From NCBI RefSeq assembly GCF_015547515.1, contig NZ_JADMVE010000005.1, positions 248,001 to 312,000 on the forward strand: a stretch of DNA of 64,000 bases, read 5' to 3'. A program made the position numbers and the translations under genes. Of the stretch, positions 57,008-64,000 are shown in pieces (position 1 is the first letter of the stretch; each line of letters begins with the position of its first letter). The notes below the pieces were generated by a model that searched no databases, was not told the DNA's origin, and saw only the letters and a program-made list of their open reading frames with translations. The DNA is from Eubacterium sp. 1001713B170207_170306_E7. GTDB taxonomy: Bacteria; Bacillota; Clostridia; Eubacteriales; Eubacteriaceae.

Positions 57008-59347
57008 ATGACACAAAATACCATTGAATCCATTCTCAATAATCTGGGTGGAACAGCAATCTATGTGATTCGTCAGGATGATCATCGGATATTATATTTT
57101 AACGACCGGGTGAAGGAAGTTACACCAAACGCCAGAGTCGGATCGGTTTGTCATGAGCTGTGGGCCGGTACCTGCGGCAACTGTCCTCTCCCGGGCCTTG
57201 AGGGCAAAGACCGGAACAACACCATCAATTACGATGACCCCTTCGGTGAAGTGGTGGATATTTCCGCCTCGAAAATGATGTGGGAGGACAAAATTCCGGC
57301 GGTGCTGGTCTCAGTGACGCCACATGTTTTAACCGAAACAGAGCGCAGGGCAGAGGAAAGAAGAAACCATCTCGCCGCAGCGGCGCTCAAGGTTTACGGG
57401 CTGATCATTTCCGTTGATTTATGCCGCAACACCTACGAGATCATTGGCTATAACGAGCGCTGCTGGCTTCCTGAGGCTGAGTACGGCCGCTACGATGATC
57501 TGCTTGAGCTGGGAGTCCGGTTCACGCACCCCTTCTACAGCGGCGTTTTGAGAGAAACCTTTGACCGGGAAAACGCGCTCAGGGTCTTTGCGGATGGCAA
57601 ACGGGAGCTGCAGCTTGAGCTCAGACAGAAGGATGAGGACAATGTTTACCACTGGATGAACGTGATGCTGCTTCATGCCGGGGACACCTCAGACAGCGGA
57701 AAGGCAATCCTGATGCTCTCTCAAATTGACAGCCGGAAACGGCTGGAGCAGGAATGGGAAGCCTTTAATGCAGGCGTTACCACTCTTTTTGGCGAGTGCA
57801 TGCTCCTTGATCTTGAGGACGGCACCTACACAACCGCAAAGTTCGACAACTCCTTTCCAGAGTTTCCGGTGCAGGGCGATTTTGATTCCCAGAATATCGC
57901 GTACTGCAATGCCCTGATACATCCCGACGACCGGGAGATGTTCCGGGAGGCCTTTTCGCTTGCATGTATCCGGAAAAGCGTCGCTGACGGAGAAAAGATC
58001 ATTGTCCGGGAAATGCGGCGGCTGACACCGGACGGCATTTACCGCTGGACGGAGATGATCGGCGTTCTGGTGACAAGCGCGGCCGGCGAGGAGCGGACCA
58101 TGGTGCTGACCTTCCGCGATGTGGACGATGTGCGAAGGGAGGAGGAACGAAAGCGCAACGCGCTTCTGGATGCTCTGAACCTGGCAGAGCAGGCCAACAA
58201 TGCCAAATCTGATTTTCTGTCCAGAATGTCCCACGATATCCGGACGCCCATGAACGCCATTATCGGCATGGCGTCCATAGCCGAAGCCAATATCGGCGAT
58301 CTGGCCAGAACCGAGGACTGTATTCATAAAATCCAGACTTCAGCCGGCTTCCTGCTTTCTTTAATCAATGATATCTTGGATATGTCAAAGATTGAGAGCG
58401 GAAAAATGACCATCAACCGTGAGTCCTTTGACCTGTACGCGCTGGTCCGGGAAATGGAAGCCATCATTGATGCGCAGGCCAGGGAAAAGAATCAGCGGTT
58501 TAGCGTGCTCTTGCCGGCCCATATGGAGACAGAGTATTATGGCGACAGCCTTCGGCTTAATCAGGTGTTGATGAACCTGCTCAGCAACGCGGTGAAATAT
58601 ACGCCTGAGGGCGGCAAAATTACCCTGCGTATCAATGAGGACCGGAAAAAGGGCAAGAAGAGTGTGATCCGGTTTGAGGTTGAGGACAACGGGATCGGCA
58701 TGTCTGAGGAATTTCTGAATCATATATACGAGCCCTTTAAGCAGGATGGAAACACGGGCGAAAAGGGACAGGAGGGCACTGGCCTGGGGCTTTCCATTGC
58801 CCGGAACCTCGTACACCTGATGGGCGGGAGCATCTCTATTTCCAGTGAACCGGGCAGGGGAAGCTGTTTTACCGTCGAGCTGCCTTTTGTAGAGGATGAT
58901 GGAAACTGGCCGGAAGCCTCCGCCGAAGAAAAAAAGACAGAGGAGCCTGAAAAACCACTGGGCAGCTTTGAGGGAAAGCGGCTTTTGATCGTAGAGGATA
59001 ACCCCTTGAATATGGAAATTGCTGAAATTCTTTTCGGGATGGAGGGTTTTGAGATTGAAAGCGAGGAGGACGGAGAAAGCGCGGTCCGCCGCTTTGCAGG
59101 TTCAGCCGAGGGCTATTATGATATGATCCTGATGGATGTGCGGATGCCAGTGATGGACGGGCTGGAAGCCACACGGACGATACGGAAGCTGGACCGGCCG
59201 GATGCTGCTGCGATTCCCATTCTGGCCATGACCGCCAATGCCTTTACGGAGGATGTCAAAGCGACACGGGAGGCCGGAATGAACGGCCATCTGGCAAAGC
59301 CTCTGGAGATGGAGGTTGTGCTCAGGGAGATACGGAAGTTTTTGTAA
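57008..59347 (+). CDS. Hybrid sensor histidine kinase with Cys-containing PAS domain
   Basis: A 779-residue soluble hybrid kinase. N-terminal PAS-like domain has CHELWAGTCGNCPLPG (three Cys; residues about 49-60), then one or two more PAS/PAC-type regions, HisKA (MSHDIRTPMNAIIGMASIA), ATPase with N-box NQVLMNLLSNAVKYTPEGG, G-boxes, and a C-terminal receiver with LLIVEDNPLNMEIAEI, the phosphorylated Asp in ILMDVRMPVMDG and LAKPLEM. No membrane helix or Hpt domain is seen, so an external phosphotransfer protein is needed. The Cys-rich PAS may bind an iron-sulfur or heme cofactor or sense redox (inference). GGAGGGGAGC precedes the ATG. Confidence 0.92.
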   Translation: MTQNTIESILNNLGGTAIYVIRQDDHRILYFNDRVKEVTPNARVGSVCHELWAGTCGNCPLPGLEGKDRNNTINYDDPFGEVVDISASKMMWEDKIPAVLVSVTPHVLTETERRAEERRNHLAAAALKVYGLIISVDLCRNTYEIIGYNERCWLPEAEYGRYDDLLELGVRFTHPFYSGVLRETFDRENALRVFADGKRELQLELRQKDEDNVYHWMNVMLLHAGDTSDSGKAILMLSQIDSRKRLEQEWEAFNAGVTTLFGECMLLDLEDGTYTTAKFDNSFPEFPVQGDFDSQNIAYCNALIHPDDREMFREAFSLACIRKSVADGEKIIVREMRRLTPDGIYRWTEMIGVLVTSAAGEERTMVLTFRDVDDVRREEERKRNALLDALNLAEQANNAKSDFLSRMSHDIRTPMNAIIGMASIAEANIGDLARTEDCIHKIQTSAGFLLSLINDILDMSKIESGKMTINRESFDLYALVREMEAIIDAQAREKNQRFSVLLPAHMETEYYGDSLRLNQVLMNLLSNAVKYTPEGGKITLRINEDRKKGKKSVIRFEVEDNGIGMSEEFLNHIYEPFKQDGNTGEKGQEGTGLGLSIARNLVHLMGGSISISSEPGRGSCFTVELPFVEDDGNWPEASAEEKKTEEPEKPLGSFEGKRLLIVEDNPLNMEIAEILFGMEGFEIESEEDGESAVRRFAGSAEGYYDMILMDVRMPVMDGLEATRTIRKLDRPDAAAIPILAMTANAFTEDVKATREAGMNGHLAKPLEMEVVLREIRKFL

Positions 59348-59351
59348 CCTT

Positions 59352-59387
59352 TTAAACCGCTGCCGGTGAAAGCAGCGGTTTTTTTAT
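59352..59387 (+). terminator. Terminator of the hybrid kinase gene
   Basis: AAACCGCTGC pairs with GCAGCGGTTT around CGGTGAAA, followed by TTTTT. Confidence 0.85.
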
Positions 59388-59484
59388 GCTTAAAGATTAA
59401 TTTAATAATTCTTAAGAAATTAGGTAGGCCTTTCTTTATTTTTTGCGCGTACAATAAAGCTATAAAACAAGGGAGGCCGGGACA

Positions 59485-60228
59485 ATGATCCAGACATTAA
59501 AGCGAACTTTTAAAGATTGGACCGCTTCGGAAGAAGTGGATAAGAACGGTTTTGCGCAAGGGCTGTGCCTTTACAAGCTGTTCTGGATTTTCCTGCTGGG
59601 CTGCGTTCTGGGCGTTATTGTGGAAACTCTCTGGTGCTGCTGGACACGTTCCTGTATTGAAAGCCGCAGCGGGGTTCTCTACGGTCCTTTTAATCCTGTG
59701 TACGGTTTTGGGGCTGTGGCACTGACACTGGGGCTTCAGCGGCTTTCTAAAAAGGGACGTATATGGATCTTTTTGGGCAGTATGCTGCTGGGCGGAGCGG
59801 TCGAGTACCTCTGCAGCCTGGTGCAGGAGATGAGCTTTGGCACATTGTCCTGGGAATACAGCGGTACGTTCATGAATCTTAACGGCCGGACCAATCTCAT
59901 GTTTGCCTTTTTCTGGGGCGTGCTCGGCCTTCTATGGATACAGGTCTTTTATCCTCTGCTGTCAAAGGGTGTTGAGCGAATCCCCAAAAAGACCGGCGTG
60001 CGCCTGACCTGGATCCTGATAATTTTTATGGCTGTCAACATGGCCGTTTCCGGCCTCGCGGTGGCAAGATGGTCCGAAAGGGCAAGGGCAGTGCCCGCGT
60101 CAAACGCCGTGGCCGTTCTGTTTGACCACAAATATCCTGATCCCCTGATGAAGCGGGTCTATCCCAACATGCGTTTTCCGGCGGTGCTTCAGGAAGGTGC
60201 GTCCGGTGAGAGCACCTCGTCCAGATAA
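59485..60228 (+). CDS. CmpB-like putative ABC transporter (type IV) membrane protein
   Basis: A 247-residue protein with five or six membrane helices. The segment RSGVLYGPFNPVYGFGAV, with GVIVETLWCCW before it, is the CmpB/PF06541 signature. Though labelled ABC, it has no ATPase motif and no known function. GGGAGGCCGGG before the ATG gives a plausible site. The 3' end overlaps the convergent CobW-like gene by 40 bases. The tail beyond the last helix is soluble and proline/Ser-rich. Confidence 0.85.
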   Translation: MIQTLKRTFKDWTASEEVDKNGFAQGLCLYKLFWIFLLGCVLGVIVETLWCCWTRSCIESRSGVLYGPFNPVYGFGAVALTLGLQRLSKKGRIWIFLGSMLLGGAVEYLCSLVQEMSFGTLSWEYSGTFMNLNGRTNLMFAFFWGVLGLLWIQVFYPLLSKGVERIPKKTGVRLTWILIIFMAVNMAVSGLAVARWSERARAVPASNAVAVLFDHKYPDPLMKRVYPNMRFPAVLQEGASGESTSSR

Positions 60229-60812
60229 CTGCAATACCCCGAAGAGAGGCCATCCAGCAAATTCATACGGTATACCGGGGCAGCCGGGTTAAAGCGGTTC
60301 CGGACTTCATCGGAAAAGGCCAGCATCTCAAGGGTGGCGGCATCGATTTTATTCTGGACAATACCTTCCGCAAGGGGCAGGGATTCTGCGAGGAGCGGCT
60401 CCAGAATGGCGAGGAACATTTCGGTCCTCAGAGGGTCCAGAATAGAAATGTGGTGGATGGCTTCTTGGGCATAGCCGGCCTGGCACAGCGGTTTATATAA
60501 CGCTTTGGGACTGGCGGTGCCGGAAGGCTCCATGAGAATGGCGTCGAGACTGAAGTGCTCGTTTAAGTCCAGAACCATTTCCTTTAGATTTTGTGCCAGC
60601 GTACAGCAGATGCAGCCGCCGAAGAGCTCCCTGACCGCATAGCCTTTTTTCTTCATATACAGGTTATCGATGCCGGTTTCTCCGGCCTCGTTGATAATCA
60701 TGGCAATTTTAAATCCCTTTTCAGTCAGATAGTGGGCAGTGTGGTTGAGCAGGGTGGTTTTCCCCGAGCCCAGAAAGCCTGAAAAAAGAAAGAGCTTCGG
60801 TAAAGTGTTCAT
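60189..60812 (-). CDS. CobW/HypB-UreG-type GTPase (metallochaperone-like)
   Basis: A 207-residue G3E-family P-loop GTPase: Walker A GFLGSGKTTLLN, Switch region IINEAGETGIDN, the CxCC motif in GGCICCTL, and NKID. The C-terminal CobW domain is short or missing, so it is a minimal member. The CxCC motif usually binds Zn or Co and these proteins supply metal to metalloenzymes or corrinoid activation. It is divergent from the canonical UroD/MtaA-like gene at 61090, a sensible partner for a zinc- or cobalt-dependent methyltransferase. Start ATG 60812 is chosen by AAGGAG; the longer upstream frame is AT-rich non-coding. Confidence 0.9.
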   Translation of the reverse strand: MNTLPKLFLFSGFLGSGKTTLLNHTAHYLTEKGFKIAMIINEAGETGIDNLYMKKKGYAVRELFGGCICCTLAQNLKEMVLDLNEHFSLDAILMEPSGTASPKALYKPLCQAGYAQEAIHHISILDPLRTEMFLAILEPLLAESLPLAEGIVQNKIDAATLEMLAFSDEVRNRFNPAAPVYRMNLLDGLSSGYCSYLDEVLSPDAPS

Positions 60813-61089
60813 GGTATTCTCCTTTTCTTTGAGCTTAGAATAGCATATTTTGAAAACGAATAAAAGCTTTAAGTAAAATCGGCTAAAAGAGTGCAAAAAA
60901 GCATAAAAGATTACCAAAATTGTGTTTTTTCTGAAAAGAACATGTGGCATCGTGTGGTGAAATCGCTTGCTTTTTTACAAAAATACCGATTTAAAAACAA
61001 TACTTAAAAGAGCGCTGGGATTATAATAATCTCATAAGGACGAAAGCTTTTATTTCTGAAAAACAAAAGAATTAAGGAGAAATGTGAGA

Positions 61090-62130
61090 ATGAACTCAAG
61101 AGAAAGAATGACACTGACACTTCAGCATAAGGAAGCAGACCATGTGCCGGTTTATCCGCTGATCAACAGTGCGTCGCGTCAGACCATTGGCTGTAATTAC
61201 GAAGAATGGACAAAGGATGCGGATAAGTGTGCGGAATCCATTATCAAAGCCACGGATCTGCTGGACGTGGACTGTATCTGCACCCTGGTGGATTTATCTG
61301 TGGAGGCGGCAGACTGGGGAATGAAGATGATCTATTATGAGGATCAGGCAGCCTGCCCGGACCACAATGACTTCTTTTTGAAATCTGAAAATGACTATGA
61401 GACACTGCCGGTGATCAACCCGAGAGAAACACCGCGCATGAGTGAGATGATCCGTATGACCAAAATGCTTGTGGACGCCAGAGGAGAAACCAAGCCGGTG
61501 GTAGCCTTTGTTTTTGGTCCGTTGGGAATTCTCGGCATGCTCCGGGGCCATGATTATATGTTTATGGATCTGATCATGCATCCTGAAAAAGTACACAAAG
61601 CGCTGAGAGCGATCACCGATACCCTCAAAGAATACTGCACGGCATTAATCGAGGCCGGAGCGGATGCGGTTATGTTTGATACCCTTTTTTCCTCCAAGAC
61701 GATTATGCGCAAGGAAATGTGGGATGATTTTGAAGGACCATACATCGAAGAACTGGCACAGCTGGTACATGACGCCGGCAGAATGGTGATGATCCACAAC
61801 TGCGGCGACGGTATCTATTTCGACGTTCAGATCAAGCGGATGCACCCTGAGCTGATCTCCTTCCTGTATTTGCCAGATGACTGCGAAAGCATGGAAGAGC
61901 TCAAGGAAAAATACGGCCACCAGACCACGCTTCTGGGGCATATTGACCCGGGTGAGCTCATGGTCACCAGCAAGGAAGACTTGATTAAGCAGTGCAGGGA
62001 ACAGATCGACACTTATAAAAAAGACGGCGGCTTTGTACTGGCCACAGGCTGCGAATATCCGGCGCAGATGGATTTTGAGCACGCGAAAACAATGGTTGAA
62101 GTCGCAAAAACCTATGGTAAATATGAATAG
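61090..62130 (+). CDS. UroD/MtaA-type methyltransferase with canonical zinc ligands
   Basis: A 346-residue UroD-family protein. The zinc site is intact: His236-x-Cys238 in MIHNCGD and Cys321 in ATGCEYP, as in MtaA/MtbA corrinoid:thiol methyltransferases. Substrate loop and C-terminal blocks (LLGHIDPGEL) agree. In organisms without coenzyme M the acceptor may be tetrahydrofolate or another thiol. AAGGAG lies 10 bases before ATG 61090; the GTG at 61084 and the ATG-TGA before it are poorer. It differs from the two zinc-less paralogues at 9745 and 11707. The divergent CobW-like gene may provide the metal. Confidence 0.92.
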   Translation: MNSRERMTLTLQHKEADHVPVYPLINSASRQTIGCNYEEWTKDADKCAESIIKATDLLDVDCICTLVDLSVEAADWGMKMIYYEDQAACPDHNDFFLKSENDYETLPVINPRETPRMSEMIRMTKMLVDARGETKPVVAFVFGPLGILGMLRGHDYMFMDLIMHPEKVHKALRAITDTLKEYCTALIEAGADAVMFDTLFSSKTIMRKEMWDDFEGPYIEELAQLVHDAGRMVMIHNCGDGIYFDVQIKRMHPELISFLYLPDDCESMEELKEKYGHQTTLLGHIDPGELMVTSKEDLIKQCREQIDTYKKDGGFVLATGCEYPAQMDFEHAKTMVEVAKTYGKYE

Positions 62131-62135
62131 ACACT

Positions 62136-62162
62136 AAAAGCAGGCATTGAGCCTGCTTTTTT
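62136..62162 (+). terminator. Terminator of the UroD/MtaA-like gene
   Basis: AAAAGCAGGC (62136-62145) pairs with GCCTGCTTTT (62151-62160) around ATTGA. Confidence 0.92.
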
Positions 62163-62236
62163 GATGTATAAGGAAAAATATCTTCAATCAAAGCAACAGA
62201 GTGGCATAATGAAAATCAAATTTTTTGAATATAATA

Positions 62237-62265
62237 TTGAATTTTTCAAAAAAAATGTTTATAAT
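62237..62265 (+). promoter_or_regulatory. Consensus promoter of the candidate RNA
   Basis: TTGAAT (62237-62242), 17 bases, TATAAT (62260-62265); start expected near 62272. Confidence 0.8.
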
Positions 62266-62271
62266 ATAAAA

Positions 62272-62405
62272 AAAAGAAGTAAGTAAAGTGAAATAGGATT
62301 CAATAAAGTTGGTTGAATTGAGTGCCTGGTGGAGCAGACGTACTCATTTTAATAGAGAGATTGGATACCCGATGAAAAACGACGGCTGCTGCCGCCGTTT
62401 TTTAT
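62272..62405 (+). ncRNA. Candidate structured RNA or riboswitch-like leader, unknown class
   Basis: About 130 bases with promoter, no open frame, and a terminator. Predicted by eye: hairpin ATTCAA/TTGAAT (62298-62318); GAGT...ACTC stem with CTG/CAG inside (62320-62345); ATTGG-ATAC-CCGAT tetraloop hairpin (62360-62373); terminator ACGGC/GCCGT (62382-62398) plus T6. It lies between the UroD gene and an XRE regulator (62532). I could not match it to a known riboswitch class by eye. It may be a stand-alone sRNA or a leader controlling the XRE gene by attenuation. Confidence 0.6.
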
Positions 62406-62531
62406 TACTAAAATAAAATACCTAAAAATTAGTTTAAATAAAAGTATGATAAATAATAAACGCTTGCAAACGATCCGGTAAGAGTATATAATGTTTTATA
62501 GGGAAAATAAAAATAAAGGGAGAGGAATCAT

Positions 62532-62870
62532 ATGATCGAACTCAATCACAAAGAGATTGGCCAGCGGATACGAAAACAACGCACGTTCTTAAACATGTCG
62601 CGGGATGAGCTGGCCCGTAAAATCAGTATTACGCCCACTTTTCTGGCTGACATTGAGCTGGGCACAAAGGGCTTCTCATTAAAAAGCCTGAACCGGTTCT
62701 GTAATGTTCTGAAAATGTCACCGGACGCTATCTTATATGGCCCGAGAGAGTACAAGGGCGTCAAATACACAGAGCTTTTAGAGCTTCTGGAACGCTGCAC
62801 GCCTGAAAAGGCCAAGTACGCCCAGGAAATCCTGACGCTGTACCTTTTAAGCCATGATCCGGTTGAGTAA
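62532..62870 (+). CDS. XRE-family HTH regulator
   Basis: A 112-residue regulator. The N-terminal 65 residues form an XRE helix-turn-helix (IGQRIRKQRTFLNMSRDELARKISITPTFLADIELG). The C-terminal part is a short helical region. The gene is 130 bases after the terminator of the candidate RNA. GGGAGAGGAATC precedes the ATG. Target unknown; autoregulation or control of the RNA or FmdE unit is possible. Confidence 0.92.
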   Translation: MIELNHKEIGQRIRKQRTFLNMSRDELARKISITPTFLADIELGTKGFSLKSLNRFCNVLKMSPDAILYGPREYKGVKYTELLELLERCTPEKAKYAQEILTLYLLSHDPVE

Positions 62871-62876
62871 AAATAG

Positions 62877-62907
62877 GCTGGTGCGCAAACGCGTCACCGG
62901 CTTTTTT
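62877..62907 (+). terminator. Terminator of the XRE gene
   Basis: GCTGGTG pairs with CACCGGC around CGCAAACGCGT, followed by T6. Confidence 0.8.
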
Positions 62908-62939
62908 AGTTTTAAGCTGAGAGACAAAAAAATCATGGC

Positions 62940-63060
62940 TTGACAATTTGTCAGGAATCCTGTATGATTTAAGTAAATGGATTACATGTATATACAAGAC
63001 TGGATGAACCAGTCTGAACATAGCGGAAAGCTCTGTGGAGCCTTCCGTTTTTTGTTTTTT
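62940..63060 (+). promoter_or_regulatory. Promoter and attenuator-like leader of the FmdE operon
   Basis: TTGACA (62940-62945), 17 bases, TATGAT (62963-62968). The transcript would begin near 62975 and contain hairpin AGACTGG/CCAGTCT (about 62997-63015) and a terminator GGAA-GCTC/GAGC-TTCC (about 63024-63048) followed by TTTTTTG-TTTTTT, all 94 bases or more before the FmdE ATG. A premature terminator ahead of a gene suggests attenuation by a metal- or metabolite-sensing RNA, or a short sRNA. No known riboswitch class was recognised. Confidence 0.6.
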
Positions 63061-63153
63061 GAAGCGAGCATTCTGGAGAATGGTGTGATTCATAAGTCTG
63101 TGGAAAAGTTTGATGCGCGCGTTTAAACAGAACCATTAAAACTGGAGGAAAAA

Positions 63154-63678
63154 ATGAATCAAGAATTATGGGAAAAAGCAGTGGCTTTTCACGGGCACGC
63201 CTGTCCGGGACTGGCCATTGGGGTCAAGGCAAGTGAAGCGGCGGTTTTAAAGCTGGGAATTGGCCAGTCGGAGGACGAGGAAATTGTCTGTGTCACCGAG
63301 AACGACGCCTGCGGTGTCGACGCGGTTCAGGCCATTCTCAGCTGTACGATGGGAAAAGGGAATCTTTTATACCGGGGAACCGGCAAGCAGGCCTTCTCGT
63401 TTTTTAACCGGACGACCGGGGAAAAGGTGCGGCTGTGTATGAAACCTAAAAACCATGAGCTGGACAGGGAGGCTTATATGTACTACCTTCTGGATGCGCC
63501 AGTGGAGGAAATTTTTGAATTTTCGGTACCGGATTTTGATCTGCCGGAAAAGGCACGGATCTTTAACACCATTTACTGTGATATCTGCGGCGAGGGCGCA
63601 CCGGAACATAAAATCCATTTGCAGGAGGGCCGGAAAGTCTGTGAGGACTGCTTTAAGCCCTACAACAGAGGCTGGTAG
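63154..63678 (+). CDS. FmdE-family protein
   Basis: A 174-residue protein of the FmdE (formylmethanofuran dehydrogenase subunit E) family. It has FHGHACPGLAIG, the ENDACGVDAVQ block and a C-terminal zinc ribbon CDIC-x(n)-CEDC. In bacteria these proteins occur near molybdenum/tungsten or iron-complex ABC transporters and may act as metal chaperones. The start of an ABC substrate-binding lipoprotein follows 17 bases downstream, consistent with a metal uptake operon. GGAGG precedes the ATG. Confidence 0.93.
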   Translation: MNQELWEKAVAFHGHACPGLAIGVKASEAAVLKLGIGQSEDEEIVCVTENDACGVDAVQAILSCTMGKGNLLYRGTGKQAFSFFNRTTGEKVRLCMKPKNHELDREAYMYYLLDAPVEEIFEFSVPDFDLPEKARIFNTIYCDICGEGAPEHKIHLQEGRKVCEDCFKPYNRGW

Positions 63679-63695
63679 ACAAGGAGAGGTAAGCA

Positions 63696-64000
63696 ATGAA
63701 AGTGAAAAAGAGACTGGGACAGGCAGTGGCCGCTGTTTTATTAACCGCCCTGCTTTTGGCGGGATGCAGCGGCGGAAACACCGAGAGCGGCGGCACAGCC
63801 AGCACACGTGAAATTACTGACGCGGCGGGACGCGTGGTCACCATCCCCGCCGAGGTTAAAAAGGTAGCGCCCCTTGGCGTGGGCGCGCTGCGTTATATTC
63901 TGTATGACGGCGGCGTGGACCAGCTGGCCGGTGTAGAGCAGAATGACCTGGACGTGCCGGTCACCAAGGCGGCCAGCTACGCGTATCAGGAAGACCTTAA
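63696..64000 (+). CDS. ABC transporter substrate-binding lipoprotein, start only
   Basis: About 101 codons before the right edge. Signal peptide with lipobox LLAGC (Cys24), then a Ser/Gly linker and a periplasmic-binding-like fold of the Fe(III)-siderophore/cobalamin type: REITDAAGRVVTIPAEVKKVAPLG, then RYILYDGGVDQLAGVEQND. This is the class III binding protein family. The cargo could be an iron complex, cobalamin or an oxyanion; the FmdE gene just before suggests a metal. AAGGAGAG lies before the ATG. The remainder lies outside the window. Confidence 0.9.
   Translation, partial: MKVKKRLGQAVAAVLLTALLLAGCSGGNTESGGTASTREITDAAGRVVTIPAEVKKVAPLGVGALRYILYDGGVDQLAGVEQNDLDVPVTKAASYAYQEDL

Noticed and set aside
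60955-60970. Sigma-54-like TGG...TTGC upstream of the UroD/MtaA-like gene
   Set aside because: GG and GC are 11 bases apart instead of 10 and the -24 box lacks TGGCAC, so it is unlikely to work.
1-64000. CRISPR arrays, prophage, insertion sequences, tRNA or rRNA genes
   Set aside because: No regular repeat arrays, transposase or phage proteins, tRNA cloverleaf or rRNA signature were seen on either strand.

Overview
The window reads as a chromosome segment of an anaerobic, low-to-mid GC Firmicute, most likely an acetogen of the Eubacterium limosum group (inference). Pointers are an MttB-type methylamine/betaine methyltransferase without pyrrolysine, three UroD/MtaA-like methyltransferase-family proteins, two BCCT betaine transporters, rubredoxin, FmdE, a tryptophan T-box, AGGAGG ribosome binding sites and many compact Rho-independent terminators. 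I saw no tRNA, rRNA, CRISPR array, prophage or insertion sequence.

Layout. 1-7.3 kb: the C-terminal part of a sigma-54 activator faces a minus-strand run mttB-like > MFS > BCCT > BCCT, headed by a textbook -24/-12 promoter; this looks like a regulated quaternary-amine uptake and demethylation unit. 7.6-9.5 kb: EamA exporter, rubredoxin (too short for ordinary ORF calling) and a small membrane protein. 9.6-13.7 kb: two divergent UroD-like paralogues, both lacking the usual zinc ligands and each followed by a coupled 40-42 residue micro-ORF, with a DUF1097-like membrane protein, a TetR regulator and a shared 13-bp promoter repeat. 13.8-20.1 kb: sbcDC, an iron-sulfur flavoprotein/thioredoxin pair and an AT-rich PD-(D/E)XK/DUF5655 gene. 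20.2-24.7 kb: nagA, then a Trp-specific T-box, a Trp-Trp micropeptide and a trpXYZ-type ABC transporter.

24.8-33.0 kb: GNAT, rlmCD-type rRNA methyltransferase, a frameshifted gene remnant, and a SorC-regulated operon (FGGY kinase, Rpe-like epimerase, class II aldolase, YjbQ, TIM-like isomerase) for an unidentified sugar or polyol. 33.1-43.3 kb: assorted single genes, including a GHKL histidine kinase, a PBP2a-like protein whose catalytic SxxK is replaced and whose SxN region seems deleted, BrnQ, and a MerR/carboxymuconolactone-decarboxylase pair with a 19-bp promoter spacer. 43.3-48.8 kb: OmpR/HK two-component system with an FtsX-type ABC exporter. 48.8-56.8 kb: NUDIX, CopB-type copper ATPase, LD-carboxypeptidase, an AraC regulator sharing a 20-bp promoter element with the neighbouring ABC exporter, and a TetR/radical-SAM operon under nested palindromes.

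57.0-64.0 kb: hybrid histidine kinase, CmpB-like membrane protein, a CobW-type GTPase divergent from a canonical (HxC...C) UroD/MtaA-like methyltransferase, a probable structured RNA with its own promoter and terminator, an XRE regulator, and an FmdE protein with an attenuator-like leader followed by the start of an ABC substrate-binding lipoprotein cut by the right edge.

The most unusual items are the T-box plus Trp-Trp peptide at trpXYZ, the degenerate penicillin-binding protein, the UroD plus micro-ORF modules, the uncharacterised SorC operon and the orphan RNA near 62.3 kb. All family assignments come from reading motifs by eye; no database search was possible.
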